A program made the translations under genes and the position numbers. The notes below the pieces were generated by a model. It had not been told where the DNA came from and ran no database searches. It worked only from the letters and a program-made list of their open reading frames with translations. Source: Eumeta japonica (lineage: Eukaryota > Arthropoda > Insecta > Lepidoptera > Psychidae). Taken from it: 64,000 nucleotides of DNA. The stretch is from assembly GCA_005406025.1 (NCBI GenBank), contig BGZK01001437.1, positions 88,925-152,924 of the forward strand. Reading direction: 5' to 3'. Positions 38,965 to 50,179 of the stretch are shown piece after piece (within the stretch, counting starts at the first letter, position 1; every line of letters starts with the position of its first letter).

Positions 38965-39177
38965 CCACAAAAATCTTACTAGTTCTTACTTTTATGTTAG
39001 CATAATAATTAAATTTAAATAGACATGTTTGTATGAATATATGATTAAAAATGTAGACACGTATGTATTTTATTTATAATTATTAAAAATACATGTCCGT
39101 ACATATAAAAATAGGTGCGGCCCGCACTGATACACTGGCAACATTTGGGGCCCTGCTATAGCAAAAAGTTGCCTTTG

Positions 39178-41514
39178 ACATTGTTGCATACCGAAAATTT
39201 CGTAATCTGGAAAACTGAATCAATAAATACGATACATTAAATTTTTAAATGTATTTTAGTTTATGCATTAAAATAAATGAGCACTAAGAAACTCATTTTG
39301 TGATTTTTGCTTTGCTAGAACTGATCAAAACTTTACTCTATGAAAACATTAAGTATTTATGTATACGAAACGTGCGTTGGTGAAAACGCTGTCATCTATT
39401 GGTACAAATTCGAAATTTTCATTCTGTTTGGGCTAAGATTTGTCATCTGGTGGTAAAAAGCCAAAACTTTTAATTTGCACCTGAATGTACAAACTATACA
39501 TTCTACATATACTATACATAATAATATGTACTAATATTCTTCTCTATGATATGTACTTCATATACTTTATGTTGTAGAGTGTCAAGCCATGCGAAAATTT
39601 AAAAATTATTTTATTAAAATGTATTTCTGGATTCTCCAACACATCCAAGAAAAATAAATATAAATATAATATTATAGCAATATAATATTCTTTTACTTTC
39701 CTATATCTTCAAGATTATATTCCGTCAACCGACGTAAAAAAATACCTATGCGCTACTCCAAATACTTTTCATATCCTGTGAATGTAAAAAAAAACGTCTT
39801 CTGTAATAATTGTATGTGTATTTTATAATAATCAATATTTCAGTAAATCACAAATATTAATTAAAAACAATTTAGTACATAATTCTTGATTTTGAGACTT
39901 TATTCTGTTTTATTATTCAAACATATTATTATAAAACGCGTTTTATCGAAACAACGAAGGTAATGAATTTCTTCTAATATTAATTCAGAATATTATGTTT
40001 TTAAAAATAAATGATTATACATTGCATTTAAAAATGAACCTTATGTAATGACATTTCGGTTGAAATGTTCGGATGATAATTAATGTTCCTTCGCTTCTTT
40101 TTCTTTGGCACTGCAAAATGCTTATCATAAAAGTAAGACAGAGACAAAATGTACGTTTTTCGCCATCCAAATAGTACACAGCTGTGCATCTTCTCTTCTT
40201 TATACATCTATGTAGATAACCTACAAAATATTGACTATAAATTCGCTCGAAGGCGATATACAAAATACAATACCTCATTAACAAGGAGGCATTCGTTTTA
40301 TTTGATAATGAGTTTTTTCTTCTGTAAGTACTATCAATATCGAGTCGGATTGAAAATTAAAATTGATATTTATTTCTCATATATAGTTTATTTTTTTTCT
40401 GTTAAAATAATAAACTAATGATAACCTAAGAATTATTTACATTCATTGGCACTAAAGATTAAAACAAATATCAAATTAACAACATTATTATATACATTAT
40501 GTATCATAGCAAAATAAAATTTAGAAAAAATATGACTTCACTTATTTAGCATTTTAAATTTATTAGTAATTCATTATTTAATAAAATACATGAGTCAGAT
40601 TCCCCTAATTAAAAGTTTATTTAAAAGATGTCTAATTATTGCTCTATACGATGTGCGTTTGGTAGAATAATTTTATTTTAAATAAATTTGTCCATATATA
40701 TATATGTATACAATCTGTTCGACTTTGAACCCGGTCTTGATTAAACTAAGTTCCAATTCTGATCCTGCTTTCAATTCTGATTTCTTACTCCGATGCCCGC
40801 ATGATCTTGATTCTCTACTTCGAACTCTCTCCAGTCTCCGCTCTCGATTTTGCGCTTCGTCCTGTTTGTGATTTCGATTCCCTTACCGGTCCCAATTCCA
40901 ATTTGGACGAAACCGGGACAAATTCTAACATCAAAATAAAATTACTAGGACTATATCCAAGTTGGTCTATGATTGAATGAATTTTTATAATTTGTGATAA
41001 CACAAATATGCAGATGAGGCCAAAACGAAATGTTAATAATCTATTTTAGTCAAGGAGTTTCTTATTAATGAAGTAATTCTTAGCATCTATTTAGTTGTGC
41101 ACTTCAATATTAAAAGTACACAGACGACGTCAGATATAAATACTAATTCCCTTTTTTCAGAAATCTTCCTATTCGCCAGTAAAAATACTGCTAGTTTCAT
41201 TGTATGAGTGGTTTAAGTAAGAAAGAAAACCAACAAAATACAAACTCATTTTTACACATTTTGTAACTGCGCACCCCCAATCTAATTGCGAGAGAAGCAT
41301 CTCATCATTTTTCAAAACCTAACCAAGAAAAATTTCATACAAAATGCGACATCCGTAAACTCTGATAAAAGCAAATTATGCACACATTAATATTTTTTAA
41401 ATATTTTTTTTCATTACTTTGTAAATTGATTAAGCCTTCTTGGGGATAAAACGCTAAAAGTCTATTTCAAGAACTTTAACGAAACACCTTTTAAATACAC
41501 GGTTTCCGTAGAAT
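39178..41514. other. AT-rich DNA, no gene seen
   Basis: No protein-like frame. A GATTCC-type repeat lies at 40725-40960. The rest is AT-rich with short A and T runs. Confidence 0.5.
40725..40960 (+). repeat. Dispersed GATTCC-type repeat, copy f
   Basis: Recurring TTCCAATTCTGATCC, TCTCGATT and GATTTCGATTCC words, closing with GGACGAAACCGGGACAAATT and CAAAATAAAAT, as in the copy at 10648. The head is degraded. Confidence 0.55.
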
Positions 41515-42485
41515 ACGTTATGTTATCCCATAGAAACCGAGAATTTTCCCGGAATAAAAAGTAGCCTGTAACATTCCCTGACCCCTAAACTACCAATATG
41601 TAAAAAGTCATGTCAATCCCTTGCTATGTGAAAAACAAAAGCAATTCTATCTCACGGGAATCGTATATTTCTCAGGTATAAAAAGTAGCCTATGTGCTGT
41701 TCCAGCCTATAATCTATCTCTGAGTCAAATGATATCCAGGTCCCATAAACTAGTTTGGCAAATAATTCTATTCCACAGAAACCTTACATTTTTTAAATTA
41801 AAATATAGTCTTTATGCTATTCCAGACAATAAAATATCTCAGTGTCAAATGTCATCTACATCCGTTCAGCCATTCTGGCAAAATTTATCAATTTTACAAG
41901 AACCGTACATTTTCTCAGGATAAAAAGTAGCCTTGTGCTATTCCAGACTATAATCTTTGTTTGTACCAAATGTCATCCAGGAGCGTTGCGCGGTTCTGGT
42001 AAAACAAATTTACTCTATGCGAACCGTACATTTTTTCGGAATAAAAAGTAGCTCTTGTTGTGTTATTATATAGTCTATAATCTATTTCGGTTGTAAATTA
42101 CGGATTCTTTCAGCTGTTCTAGCAAAACAAATCTATTTCACAGATACTGTATATTTTACCCATACACAAAGTAGCCTTTTTGTTATTCCTGACTATAATC
42201 TGTCTCTGTTTCAAATGTCATCGAGATCCGATAGCTTTTCTGACAAAATAAATCTATCCTGAGAGAACCATACATTTTTGGGAAATAATTAGCCTATGTA
42301 ATGTGCAAAACTATGGTCTATTTCTGTGCCAAATATCATTCATATACGTTCAACCGTTCTGGTCAAATAACAAATCTATTTCACGGGAACCGTACGTTTT
42401 TCTGAGAAAAAAGTAGCCTATGTGCTATTCTAGACTGTAATCTATCTCTGTGTTAAATATCACTCAGATGCGTTCAGCCGTTCTG
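41515..42485 (+). repeat. 121-bp tandem array, about eight diverged units
   Basis: The word AAAAAGTAGCC (or a variant) recurs at 41561, 41685, 41806, 41927, 42048, 42171, 42289 and 42413, a spacing of 118-124 bp. Each unit also carries GAACCGTACATTTT, TATTCCAGACTATAATCT, CAAATGTCATC and GTTCAGCCGTTCTGG. The open frames across it are shadows. The last unit passes into GACATACATCCAAACTTTC and a TATAATATTA tail, which looks like a non-LTR (RTE-type) 3' end, so the array is probably a multiplied retrotransposon 3' region. Confidence 0.85.
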
Positions 42486-42904
42486 GCGTGATTTTGCAAC
42501 GGACATACATCCAAACTTTCTCATTTATAATATTAACATTGTATATATATTTATATCTCGATAGTTTGTTTATTGTGATTTTTGGATATTTATTTTTTAA
42601 ATTCCACACCCTCTTCACCATTTTGATTTTGTTTACTTTGATAACCCGTAACACCCAGCGAAGCGCGCAGGTGACAGCTGGTAGTAATATATTTTATGAT
42701 TTTAGCTAGATCTTGTAAGTGATTACACTATGGACAAAATTGGTGAAATCGACGTGTGCCAAATTAAAAAAAAATTCTTACAAGTTTTTTAAAATTTTAC
42801 GTACGAAATAAGTAACAGTAAACAAGAGTTTTAATTATACCGCCGCCTCTTTTCAAATACTTTCGTTTTACACATTCATTATTTCTATGTACTCATATAC
42901 AGGA

Positions 42905-43755
42905 TAGAATCGATCACGCATCTTTCCACAAATATTCATAGTCTCCTCCTGTTTTAGAACAACTTTGCCAAAGTAACTATAGCAAAAATATATCATTAAA
43001 ATGTGCTTATAAATAATACAAAATAATACAAAGAAAACCCTACGAAATACTCGACCATACTGGGCGCACGCACCCACGCGTCCACGCGTCGCGCCCGGGC
43101 ACATGATGAATGGGCTATGCGATGCGACCTTTAAGGAATTTATCTAGTCATTTACCTACAATTGAAACTCGATGATGTAAGTGATGTGAAGTTTGCCGAC
43201 GGTATTATTAAATTAGTCTCTGATTTTCCACATGTATTCTATTCAGCTCTAAATAAACACGCAGTCGTTTTTTGTTTTGTTCACGTCCTTTCTTAATATG
43301 CGCAGTACTGTTTTGTGTGAAACAAGAAAGCACCTGCCCGTTTGCCCGCTACTTGCTGTCGGAAATCGCATGAAAAATTTCAATATTTATTTTTTTAAAC
43401 GTGAAGAGATTTCAGTACGACCACCACGATGATCACCGAGGAAAATTTGTGGCGCTATGAGCAAATTATCGTGTAAACAATAAACAGCACGCAGTATTAC
43501 AAATGGACTCGCAGGTTGTTGTCTGTCAGGGTAAGTTTCACTAGAAAATTTTAGAGCCGCAGCGAAGTCACTTCTGTAAACTCCCCAACAATAAATCATA
43601 TTTGCATATTCCATAGCAGTGAAAAGCATTATTAGTAAACACTTTAATATCAATTACACACAGTCTTAGTTTTAGAAACGTCAACATCGTAAACGTAACA
43701 CTTTATAACAAAATACATTAATGTCTATATAAAGCCGCGCGTCCGATCGCTAACC
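42905..43755 (-). mobile_element. Element with DUF4817-like ORF, copy 2 (inverted relative to copy 1)
   Basis: Reading the minus strand gives the same block order as 17945-18584, but with a longer middle (about 43110-43390). The 3' block at 42868-42976 starts after a possible splice acceptor (CTATAG) with the frame YFGKVVLKQEETMNI. Both copies keep this block, and the bases just before it (TTTTTCTTATAG or TTTTGCTATAG) look like an intron end in both. The element boundaries are not defined. The sequence right of it at 43860-43905 resembles a hAT end (CGGATGCGGCTTGTGGGCCG). Confidence 0.6.
43387..43629 (-). CDS. DUF4817-like helix-turn-helix protein, 80 aa, transposon-encoded
   Basis: I start the frame at 43629 because copy 1 (18063) shares this start (M-FTA--YA--IYCWGV); a longer start at 43653 is not shared. 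Visible residues include EYANMIYCWGVYR, FAAALKFSSETYPDRQQPAS and ILRAVYCLHDN. This fits an insect DUF4817 domain, a predicted DNA-binding HTH found at the N-terminus of transposase-related proteins. No DDE nuclease domain follows, so at most it is a DNA-binding stub. A downstream exon at 42868-42976 may belong to it. The function is unknown. Confidence 0.5.
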   Translation of the reverse strand: MLFTAMEYANMIYCWGVYRSDFAAALKFSSETYPDRQQPASPFVILRAVYCLHDNLLIAPQIFLGDHRGGRTEISSRLKK

Positions 43756-44036
43756 ACGCGTGGACGGGCGAACCCGTAGCGGATTAGCTAAACACACAGC
43801 TGACGCCTATCTATCCCGACAGACATCAGACATGAAATTTTTCAAAATTTCTCGCGCTCCGAAACAAATCTTACAGCGGACCGGATGCGGCTTGTGGGCC
43901 GGTTATTGCCCACATATGCTTTAAATACATAATATTTTTAGACCCATAAAACCAATTTTATTTTTGCTGGCTACCATTAAATCACTATTTATATTAACAT
44001 AATACTTATTAAGTACATAAGACAATTATACATATA

Positions 44037-44110
44037 ATCTAGCTTTTGCCTGCTGCTCCACCCGCATTGACTACGGATCTCGTGTTCATTCTGATTGCAG
44101 CATAGGTGTG
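44037..44110 (+). repeat. Head fragment of the GATTCC-type repeat, copy g
   Basis: CTAGCTTTTGCCTGCTGCTC is followed by CACCCGCATTGACTACGG, a head like that at 10648, with only a short body. Confidence 0.45.
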
Positions 44111-44384
44111 AATTTCTATTTCATTTGTACAAACGTTTATATTTTTAGACATGATTTCTTTCAATAAAAAATAGTATATACTGATCTTTAAGATAGAACC
44201 ATGTTAAATTTCCGCTAGATTAGTGGATTAGGTACAAAAGAGTCGAGGAATTCGGTTTAATAGTTTCGAGTTCGGTATTGTCTATTTAACTCATAAAAAT
44301 AATTGTTTTGAATAATATTTTCTGCATAAGGCTGATATAAGTATGTATATAAATGAATCGTTTAGTGAGTCGGTAAGCGCAAAA

Positions 44385-44815
44385 CTCAAGAACGGCAGGG
44401 CCGTTGGGTAATTCTTTTTCGTTGTATTCGTTATTCTCAGAACAAGGTTCTTATGAAAGAAAATAACCCTTTGTATCTGTCTGTCTATCTTTTTGTCTGG
44501 GGTATATTCGGAACGACTAAACAGATCATGATGCGACTTTAACTGGATGGCAGAGGAGCTTGCTGGACTACATTTAGGGTACTTTTATCGTGGAAAGGTC
44601 GACAAGGGTAGCCCTAGAAAATCCTATGCAAACCATATTGGTGGCATTTTAAAAAAGGGCCAAGTTTTAAGTACCCAAAACCGACGAGCGTGCATGAAAA
44701 GACTGATGTATGTCATTGAGGCAAGAGAGATATGCAGAGATCGTACTATATAAAAATCTATAGTCTCTGCCTATACTTCTGCGAAATAGGCGTGAGTTTA
44801 TATTATTAATTACGG
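44385..44815 (+). repeat. Dispersed repeat with retrotransposon-like 3' tail
   Basis: Ends in TCTATAGTCTCTGCCTATAC and GCGAAATAGGCGTGAGTTTAT, a tail of the kind seen on lepidopteran non-LTR elements. The 68-codon frame at 44547 (MAEELAGLHLGYFYRGK) has no recognisable domain. Confidence 0.4.
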
Positions 44816-44904
44816 TATTTTTAATAACGACAATATTTAAAACTCCTGTGTGAGAAAAAAACCGTTAAAAATGGATTAATTTATTAGAATTATATCCAAA
44901 GTAG

Positions 44905-45145
44905 AATTATGATCGAGATCAGGAGCAAAATCGGAATACGGATTAGATTGAGACGAAATCAAGTACGAGGAGTGGGATCAGCTTCATGAGCGGAATCGGA
45001 ATTAAAAGCGGGACGGATAGAAGAATCAAGAACGGGGTCAGGGTGAAAATTTAAATAGACACCGGAACCGAAATTGAGAACGAGATTAGGATCGAAAATG
45101 TGTGTGATCAAAAGTATGACTGGGATGGAAACAAAAACAAGAGCG
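44905..45145 (-). repeat. Dispersed GATTCC-type repeat, copy h
   Basis: The plus strand has GATCGAGATCAGGAGC, GGAATCGGAATT, GCGGGACGG and GAACGAGATTAGGATCG words, the inverse of copies a, b and e. It lies just upstream of the LINE remnant. Confidence 0.55.
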
Positions 45146-45244
45146 GGATTGTCATTGACATCGATCTATACAAAAGAAAAATCATTTTACGTCCATGCTG
45201 GTGCAGTTGCGGGCTTCAACTATAGGGGCAAGTCAGTCAGGAAA

Positions 45245-48200
45245 TGGACCAGACTACTCAAAATATAGACTGGGATGACAGTATAAGCATCACTTCAGCC
45301 ATTAGTAACGTACCTCAAAAGAGAAAATCTACCCTGGATACCGATAACGAACCCAAAAAACCGAATTTACTCACAGGGTAAGACAATACAATACTGCACA
45401 AAATCCTGAAACATCTACTTCAGTCCAGCCACACTCAAGTACATCAGCGGCATACTTTACCGACCCGCCCACACCTACCGGGCACACACTACGGCAACAG
45501 AATAACCACCACCATACAATACCAAAGAGCCGAACTCCACCGAAGGCAACCAAAGCAACCAAGCACGGCAACATCATGCGTTGGATGCGCGCTAATAAGC
45601 CCCCAGCTATCACTGTGCACGGCGATAATTGGCTATATTGACACGATGACTTTAGAAACGCATTATATGTGAGGTAACAGAATGGTGCTACTATCTCATA
45701 CATAAAATCTTCCAAAACATTTAAATTTCTCCCTGGCTCATTGAAATCTAAAGAAAAAATAATAACAGAATTAGAAATACATAATGTGGAGTTCTACACT
45801 CATGATACCACAACCGAAAGAAAACCATCCAAAAAATTTGTCGCAAATTTAGTATACACCCCGGGGCTCACCGCAACGCGGCACTGATGGTTGTTGGCCG
45901 AGGGGAAACCACGCTGGCAGATATAATCAAGATGAACTGCATTCTAGCACAGCCTACCAAGCTGGAAAAATAAAAAATCAATACAACTGTAGTTACGCGA
46001 TGCAAACGCTGTTTTAATTTCGGTCCTGTACAAATTCACTGCAATGAAACAGCGCGCAGAAGTCACTGAAATCGAGACAAGCAGCAGCGACAGCGACACT
46101 CCTTCGAAAATCACGGTTTGTACGAATTGTGGATCGCAGGAACACACAACTCGTGAGTGCCCAAGCCAAATGCCCTATATTCTATATTTAAGTAAGAAGT
46201 CCAACAGCAAAAAAAGTGTTAAGGTGATTTGAACAGAAACAACATCGTAGAAGCCTGTGGTACCGTTGCGATGACTGGCAGCGAACTAATTATCCCCGAC
46301 AGTGGCAAACAAGATCCAAAGCACTGTATGTTTAATACTAATAATAATCAAATCAATGACAATAAACTAGTTAAGCCAATAGAAGATTGTAATTTTATTA
46401 GAACATTCAATACTAACATTAATATTAAGGGTAGATTAAGACTCCTGTACTGGAACGTGTAAAGTTTATAGAAATTAAGGTACTTGTAAATAAATATAAG
46501 GCAGACATCCTCATTCTAAACGAATATAAGACTAACTTTGATAAGTACAAATACAACATTCAGAACTATGACAAAATACACGACACAACAATCGAAGCTA
46601 GAGGCACTGTAATGTACATCAGCAGATCAATAAAGTGGGCAAGACTCCCATCACATGATAGAATCTACACAGTCCAATGACAGAATAGAAGGAGTCACTG
46701 TTAAAGTAAACACCGGAACCCGTAACATTCTAATATGGGATATCTTTGTACACAGGAATATGATCAGAATCAGAAACCAACTAAGTAAGTTATGGAAAGC
46801 GGAACACGACACTATTAATACGGCGATCATAACATCAGATCCACAGACCTAAGGCACACCAACAACAGCGCAACGGGTAATTTGTTCAATGAGAGGATTA
46901 GAAACGGATGGCTCAAAGTCTGCCACACCAATTTGGCGTCCAGACCATTATACAACACTCACATTTTAAGCATTACAGCTATCACTGGCTCGATTACGTA
47001 CGATAATACTCGCATTATCACCAGACAAATAGACAATATCGGTTCGGATCATTTGCCATAGTTAATGCACATGGACTTGACAACTGAAATAACTACAAAA
47101 CAAATGAGACAGACCAGAACACTACACAATAATGTTGAGATTCAAAACAAGTATCCAGCACATATATAAGGACTAATCGCATAGCGCACCAGACAACCGA
47201 CACTGTATGATGGACAATGTGAGAACAGTATACATCAACTCGTCAAACACATCAACGACTCGCTCGATCTCTTCCTCCCAAGAAAAAGACATAACCAACA
47301 ATACCGAACTACTACCGACCGACATCCAACAACTTTGAGAAGACAGGGGAAACTGCCAGAATATGATATTTCAGAGACAAAACAGCACAGAACAAACTAG
47401 ATCTAAATGGAATAAAACGACACTGTACCGCTGCTCTAAGCAAATATAGTGAAGACAAATAGCTTAAAATTATTAATATTAAACTAGATAGCAGGTTAAA
47501 ATATGGTCGGTGCAAAAGTCACTAAAGAAACCTTCGCAGACATTGTCCTGAATCTCGGGTAGCAAATCTGAAGAGCAGGTAGTGGCTAAACTCACAAAAA
47601 CGTCTTTCGTTCGCGACAACACTGTAGAGCTAGAAAACCAAGCCACATACACTACTTGCCCCTATGAACCATTGAAAGCAGCCACCTTCGAGGTAGTCAG
47701 AAAAGCCTGTTTCCAAATGAAAAACAATAAGGCTCCCGGTCCAGATCAACGGCATGGAAAACGGGTAAATGGGTATTTATCCATAAACCAGGGAACCGCC
47801 TACTTCACCTCTTCCTACAGACCGATCACATTACTCAACATAATGGGGAAGATCTGTGAGAAAATCATACACAAACGACTACAACCTACACTACCGCGAC
47901 TCATACTACATTTCCAACATGGTTTTAAAAACTCTAGAAGCACCGCCACACAACTATTTAGGATTGGACATCACATTGCACCCATCCTAAATAAAGGAAA
48001 CTCAATAGGGATGCTTATAACCGAATTGAGTAAAGCCTTTGACAAAATGACAACATACACCACAATGCACTGACCGATAAGCTTGGGATAGCCAACGTGG
48101 ATGCTTCAGTCATAAAAATACTAGAAAATTATCTCAGAAACAGATATGTAATAGGTAACATAAAAAAACACCAAGACTAAACCTGTTCCGATAACTAGAA

Positions 48201-48350
48201 GCGTCTCACAAGGCTCGACACTGGGGCCTTCCATTTTTAACCGCAGATATCCTGAGTGCCGGTAATACACAGCATATAATTGACCTCATCGGAGGTGAAT
48301 TCATATCTTAATTAGCAGACGATCTGTGCCTATTAAATAGTGGCAAACGA
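45245..48350 (+). pseudogene. Decayed jockey-like non-LTR retrotransposon (gag, endonuclease, reverse transcriptase)
   Basis: Order of recognisable pieces: gag start at 45245 (MDQTTQNIDWDDS); PPAITVHGDN near 45602; zinc knuckles TRCKRCFNFGPVQIHC (45994) and CTNCGSQEHTTRECP (46111); endonuclease start RLRLLYWNV (46436), LILNEYKTNF (46513), GDHN (46822) and GSDHLP (47041); reverse transcriptase from 47582 with NNKAPGPDQ, YRPITLLNIMGKICEK, HGFKNSRSTATQ, ELSKAFDK, and the catalytic LADD at 48312-48323. Many stops and frameshifts separate them. The PRE_C2HC-type gag knuckles point to the jockey/R1 side of LINEs. The 3' part after the RT palm is missing, so the copy is dead and truncated at its 3' side. 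Confidence 0.85.
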
Positions 48351-49189
48351 CCAGATACGGCGACAATGAGATTGGGATGGTCGGCGGCTAGCAGTTTCAT
48401 GTCACACTTACGCATATTTTTTACTGCATTTAACCATTTATTTCGTTTCTTATTTAACCATGCAATGTACGGACTATATAATGAATTTGTTAAAGTCAAC
48501 CATTGAAGGATTATACTATTTTATCTTACATAGTTGAGTGCACGTAGTAAGTATTACAAAAAAATATAATGTCAAGTAGGGAGAATTTCTTACTTCTTTC
48601 AAAAATTTTTTGTTCGTGATTTTATGTTTCATTAAAATACAAATTTTGTTATGTCCAACTCTTTTGCATCATTTTTTTAACGATATCTAATAATTCGCTG
48701 TTCACTCGTAAAATCCAAACTAACGCAACAATATATGTATGTGGCTTGATGCTCGTAAAGGTGTATACGCATAGATGTATAAAAAACAGATATTATATAT
48801 CTTATAGATCAATATGGCTGCAGCTAAAATTATTCCACTTTTTTTTAATATCGTGTACTGGCTGTTTAGAATATAAATTTGCATTATCTAAAGCATAATG
48901 CCTCAAATAAGCTTAGTCATGTACGAGGCATATCCAATCTCCTCAATCTGAAATGAAAAGGTTATGCAAGGGCATGGTTTAGCAGAGGGGTAGAATAATA
49001 ATAATCTTACACGACACACATACATATAAGACGCGTAATAGGTTTATAGCGAACAACGCCTATTTGTTTAATTTATTATTCGACGATATGATTCGATAGG
49101 TCTTCTTCACAGCGCTATATTTGAAAAGCCATCTAAATTTGATAACGTTAAAATTTATAAATCACCTAGAAATTTATTTTTATTTATTT
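48351..49189. other. AT-rich DNA, no gene seen
   Basis: No recognisable protein. A minus-strand frame at 48308-48499 mostly mirrors the end of the LINE remnant. Confidence 0.45.
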
Positions 49190-49588
49190 ATTTATTACCA
49201 GTAAAACAATTACAGATATCCCGAAAAGTATACAGAGTAGATTACATGTATAAAAAAACAAGAATATCTGTCCCATAGAGATGATTTGTACATAGGACTG
49301 GCATAATATATCCAACATTGCTAATACTATAAATAAATTACTATTATTTCATAACTTAAAAACTACAAAAACCCAAACCTAAGAAACTACAGAAACTCAG
49401 TACTCAATATCAAAGTTTTTTATCCACTTAGTCAGTTTTATCTTAATGGATTTTTTACTACCAGCTAACATTTTTAGATTATTTGGAAGTTCATTATAAT
49501 ATTTAACTGCAACATAACTTGCACTCTTCGACGATATAGTTCTCTTTCTCTTTGGTAATGAAATTGATTTATTTCTAGTATTTACCAT
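49190..49588 (-). pseudogene. C-terminal end of a second LINE ORF2 with AATA-repeat tail
   Basis: The 63-codon frame 49588-49397 reads NTRNKSISLPKRKRT, YVAVKYYNELPNNLK and FKIKLTKW-like residues (KSIKIKLTKWI). This is the usual C-terminal pattern of CR1/jockey-type ORF2 proteins (NTRNK, YNxLP). Downstream on the minus strand the sequence ends in repeated AATAAATAAATA (about 49197-49183), a simple-repeat tail. Everything upstream of the last 60 codons is absent, a typical 5' truncation. Confidence 0.7.
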
Positions 49589-50179
49589 TATATAAGGACT
49601 TCTTATTTAATTTTCAGTGATAAAACTTCATGATATCAATCACGCGTTTGTTTTAAATGGTCCCTTTTATAACGTACCTTTTAGATATTTTTACATATTA
49701 TTTATCATTTTCGAAAAATCTTTTGACTCCGAGAAAAATGAATATTCCGTCATCATAGATCGTATGGTTTCACTCATTTTAACAGTTACCTAATCCGTTT
49801 GTATGGCTTTAACATTTTCGAAAACATAGGTGTACCAGACTCCCGTAGAAAATAGGCTCCTTATCAGCTGTAACCGAAAAAAACATTCTGAATATTAAAC
49901 TGACGATTATATAGTTTCAACTTGCATATTTTTATACTTACTTTATACCACCAGTATTGAGTCCAGGAGATGCAAGTCAAAATCGCATTTGTATGGTCTC
50001 ATGGAGATAACAGCGCAAAGTACCATTTGTATCAACGCCCTATGACCTTTACGTAGATAAAATGATGTGTCGCAACAATAACGTGAAAATAGAACATTTA
50101 TTTCCAAATCCATTCGCGATCATATTACGTGTTGGGAGCGTTCAGAGAAGTTTTTAGTAAGCGTTTCGAATTAAATGAA

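Larger units (their letters stand above)
34070..39177 (+). mobile_element. Decayed hAT element of the GTF2IRD2/ZBED-like group, with nested insertions
   Basis: The left end starts CAAAGGTCGGCAGCCGTGG followed by GTGCGGCCCAC. The right end, inverted, reads CAAAGGCAACTTTTTGC followed by GGGCCCC and GCGGGCCGCACC, an arrangement familiar from this hAT group. No matching 8-bp target duplication was found, in keeping with age. Inside are a foldback palindrome (34780-35679), the broken transposase frame (36189-38964) and a retroposed insertion (37521-38493). End positions are approximate. Confidence 0.65.

Noticed and set aside
41621..42051. 100- and 69-codon ORFs
   Set aside because: They lie entirely within the 121-bp tandem array and shift phase with the unit length.
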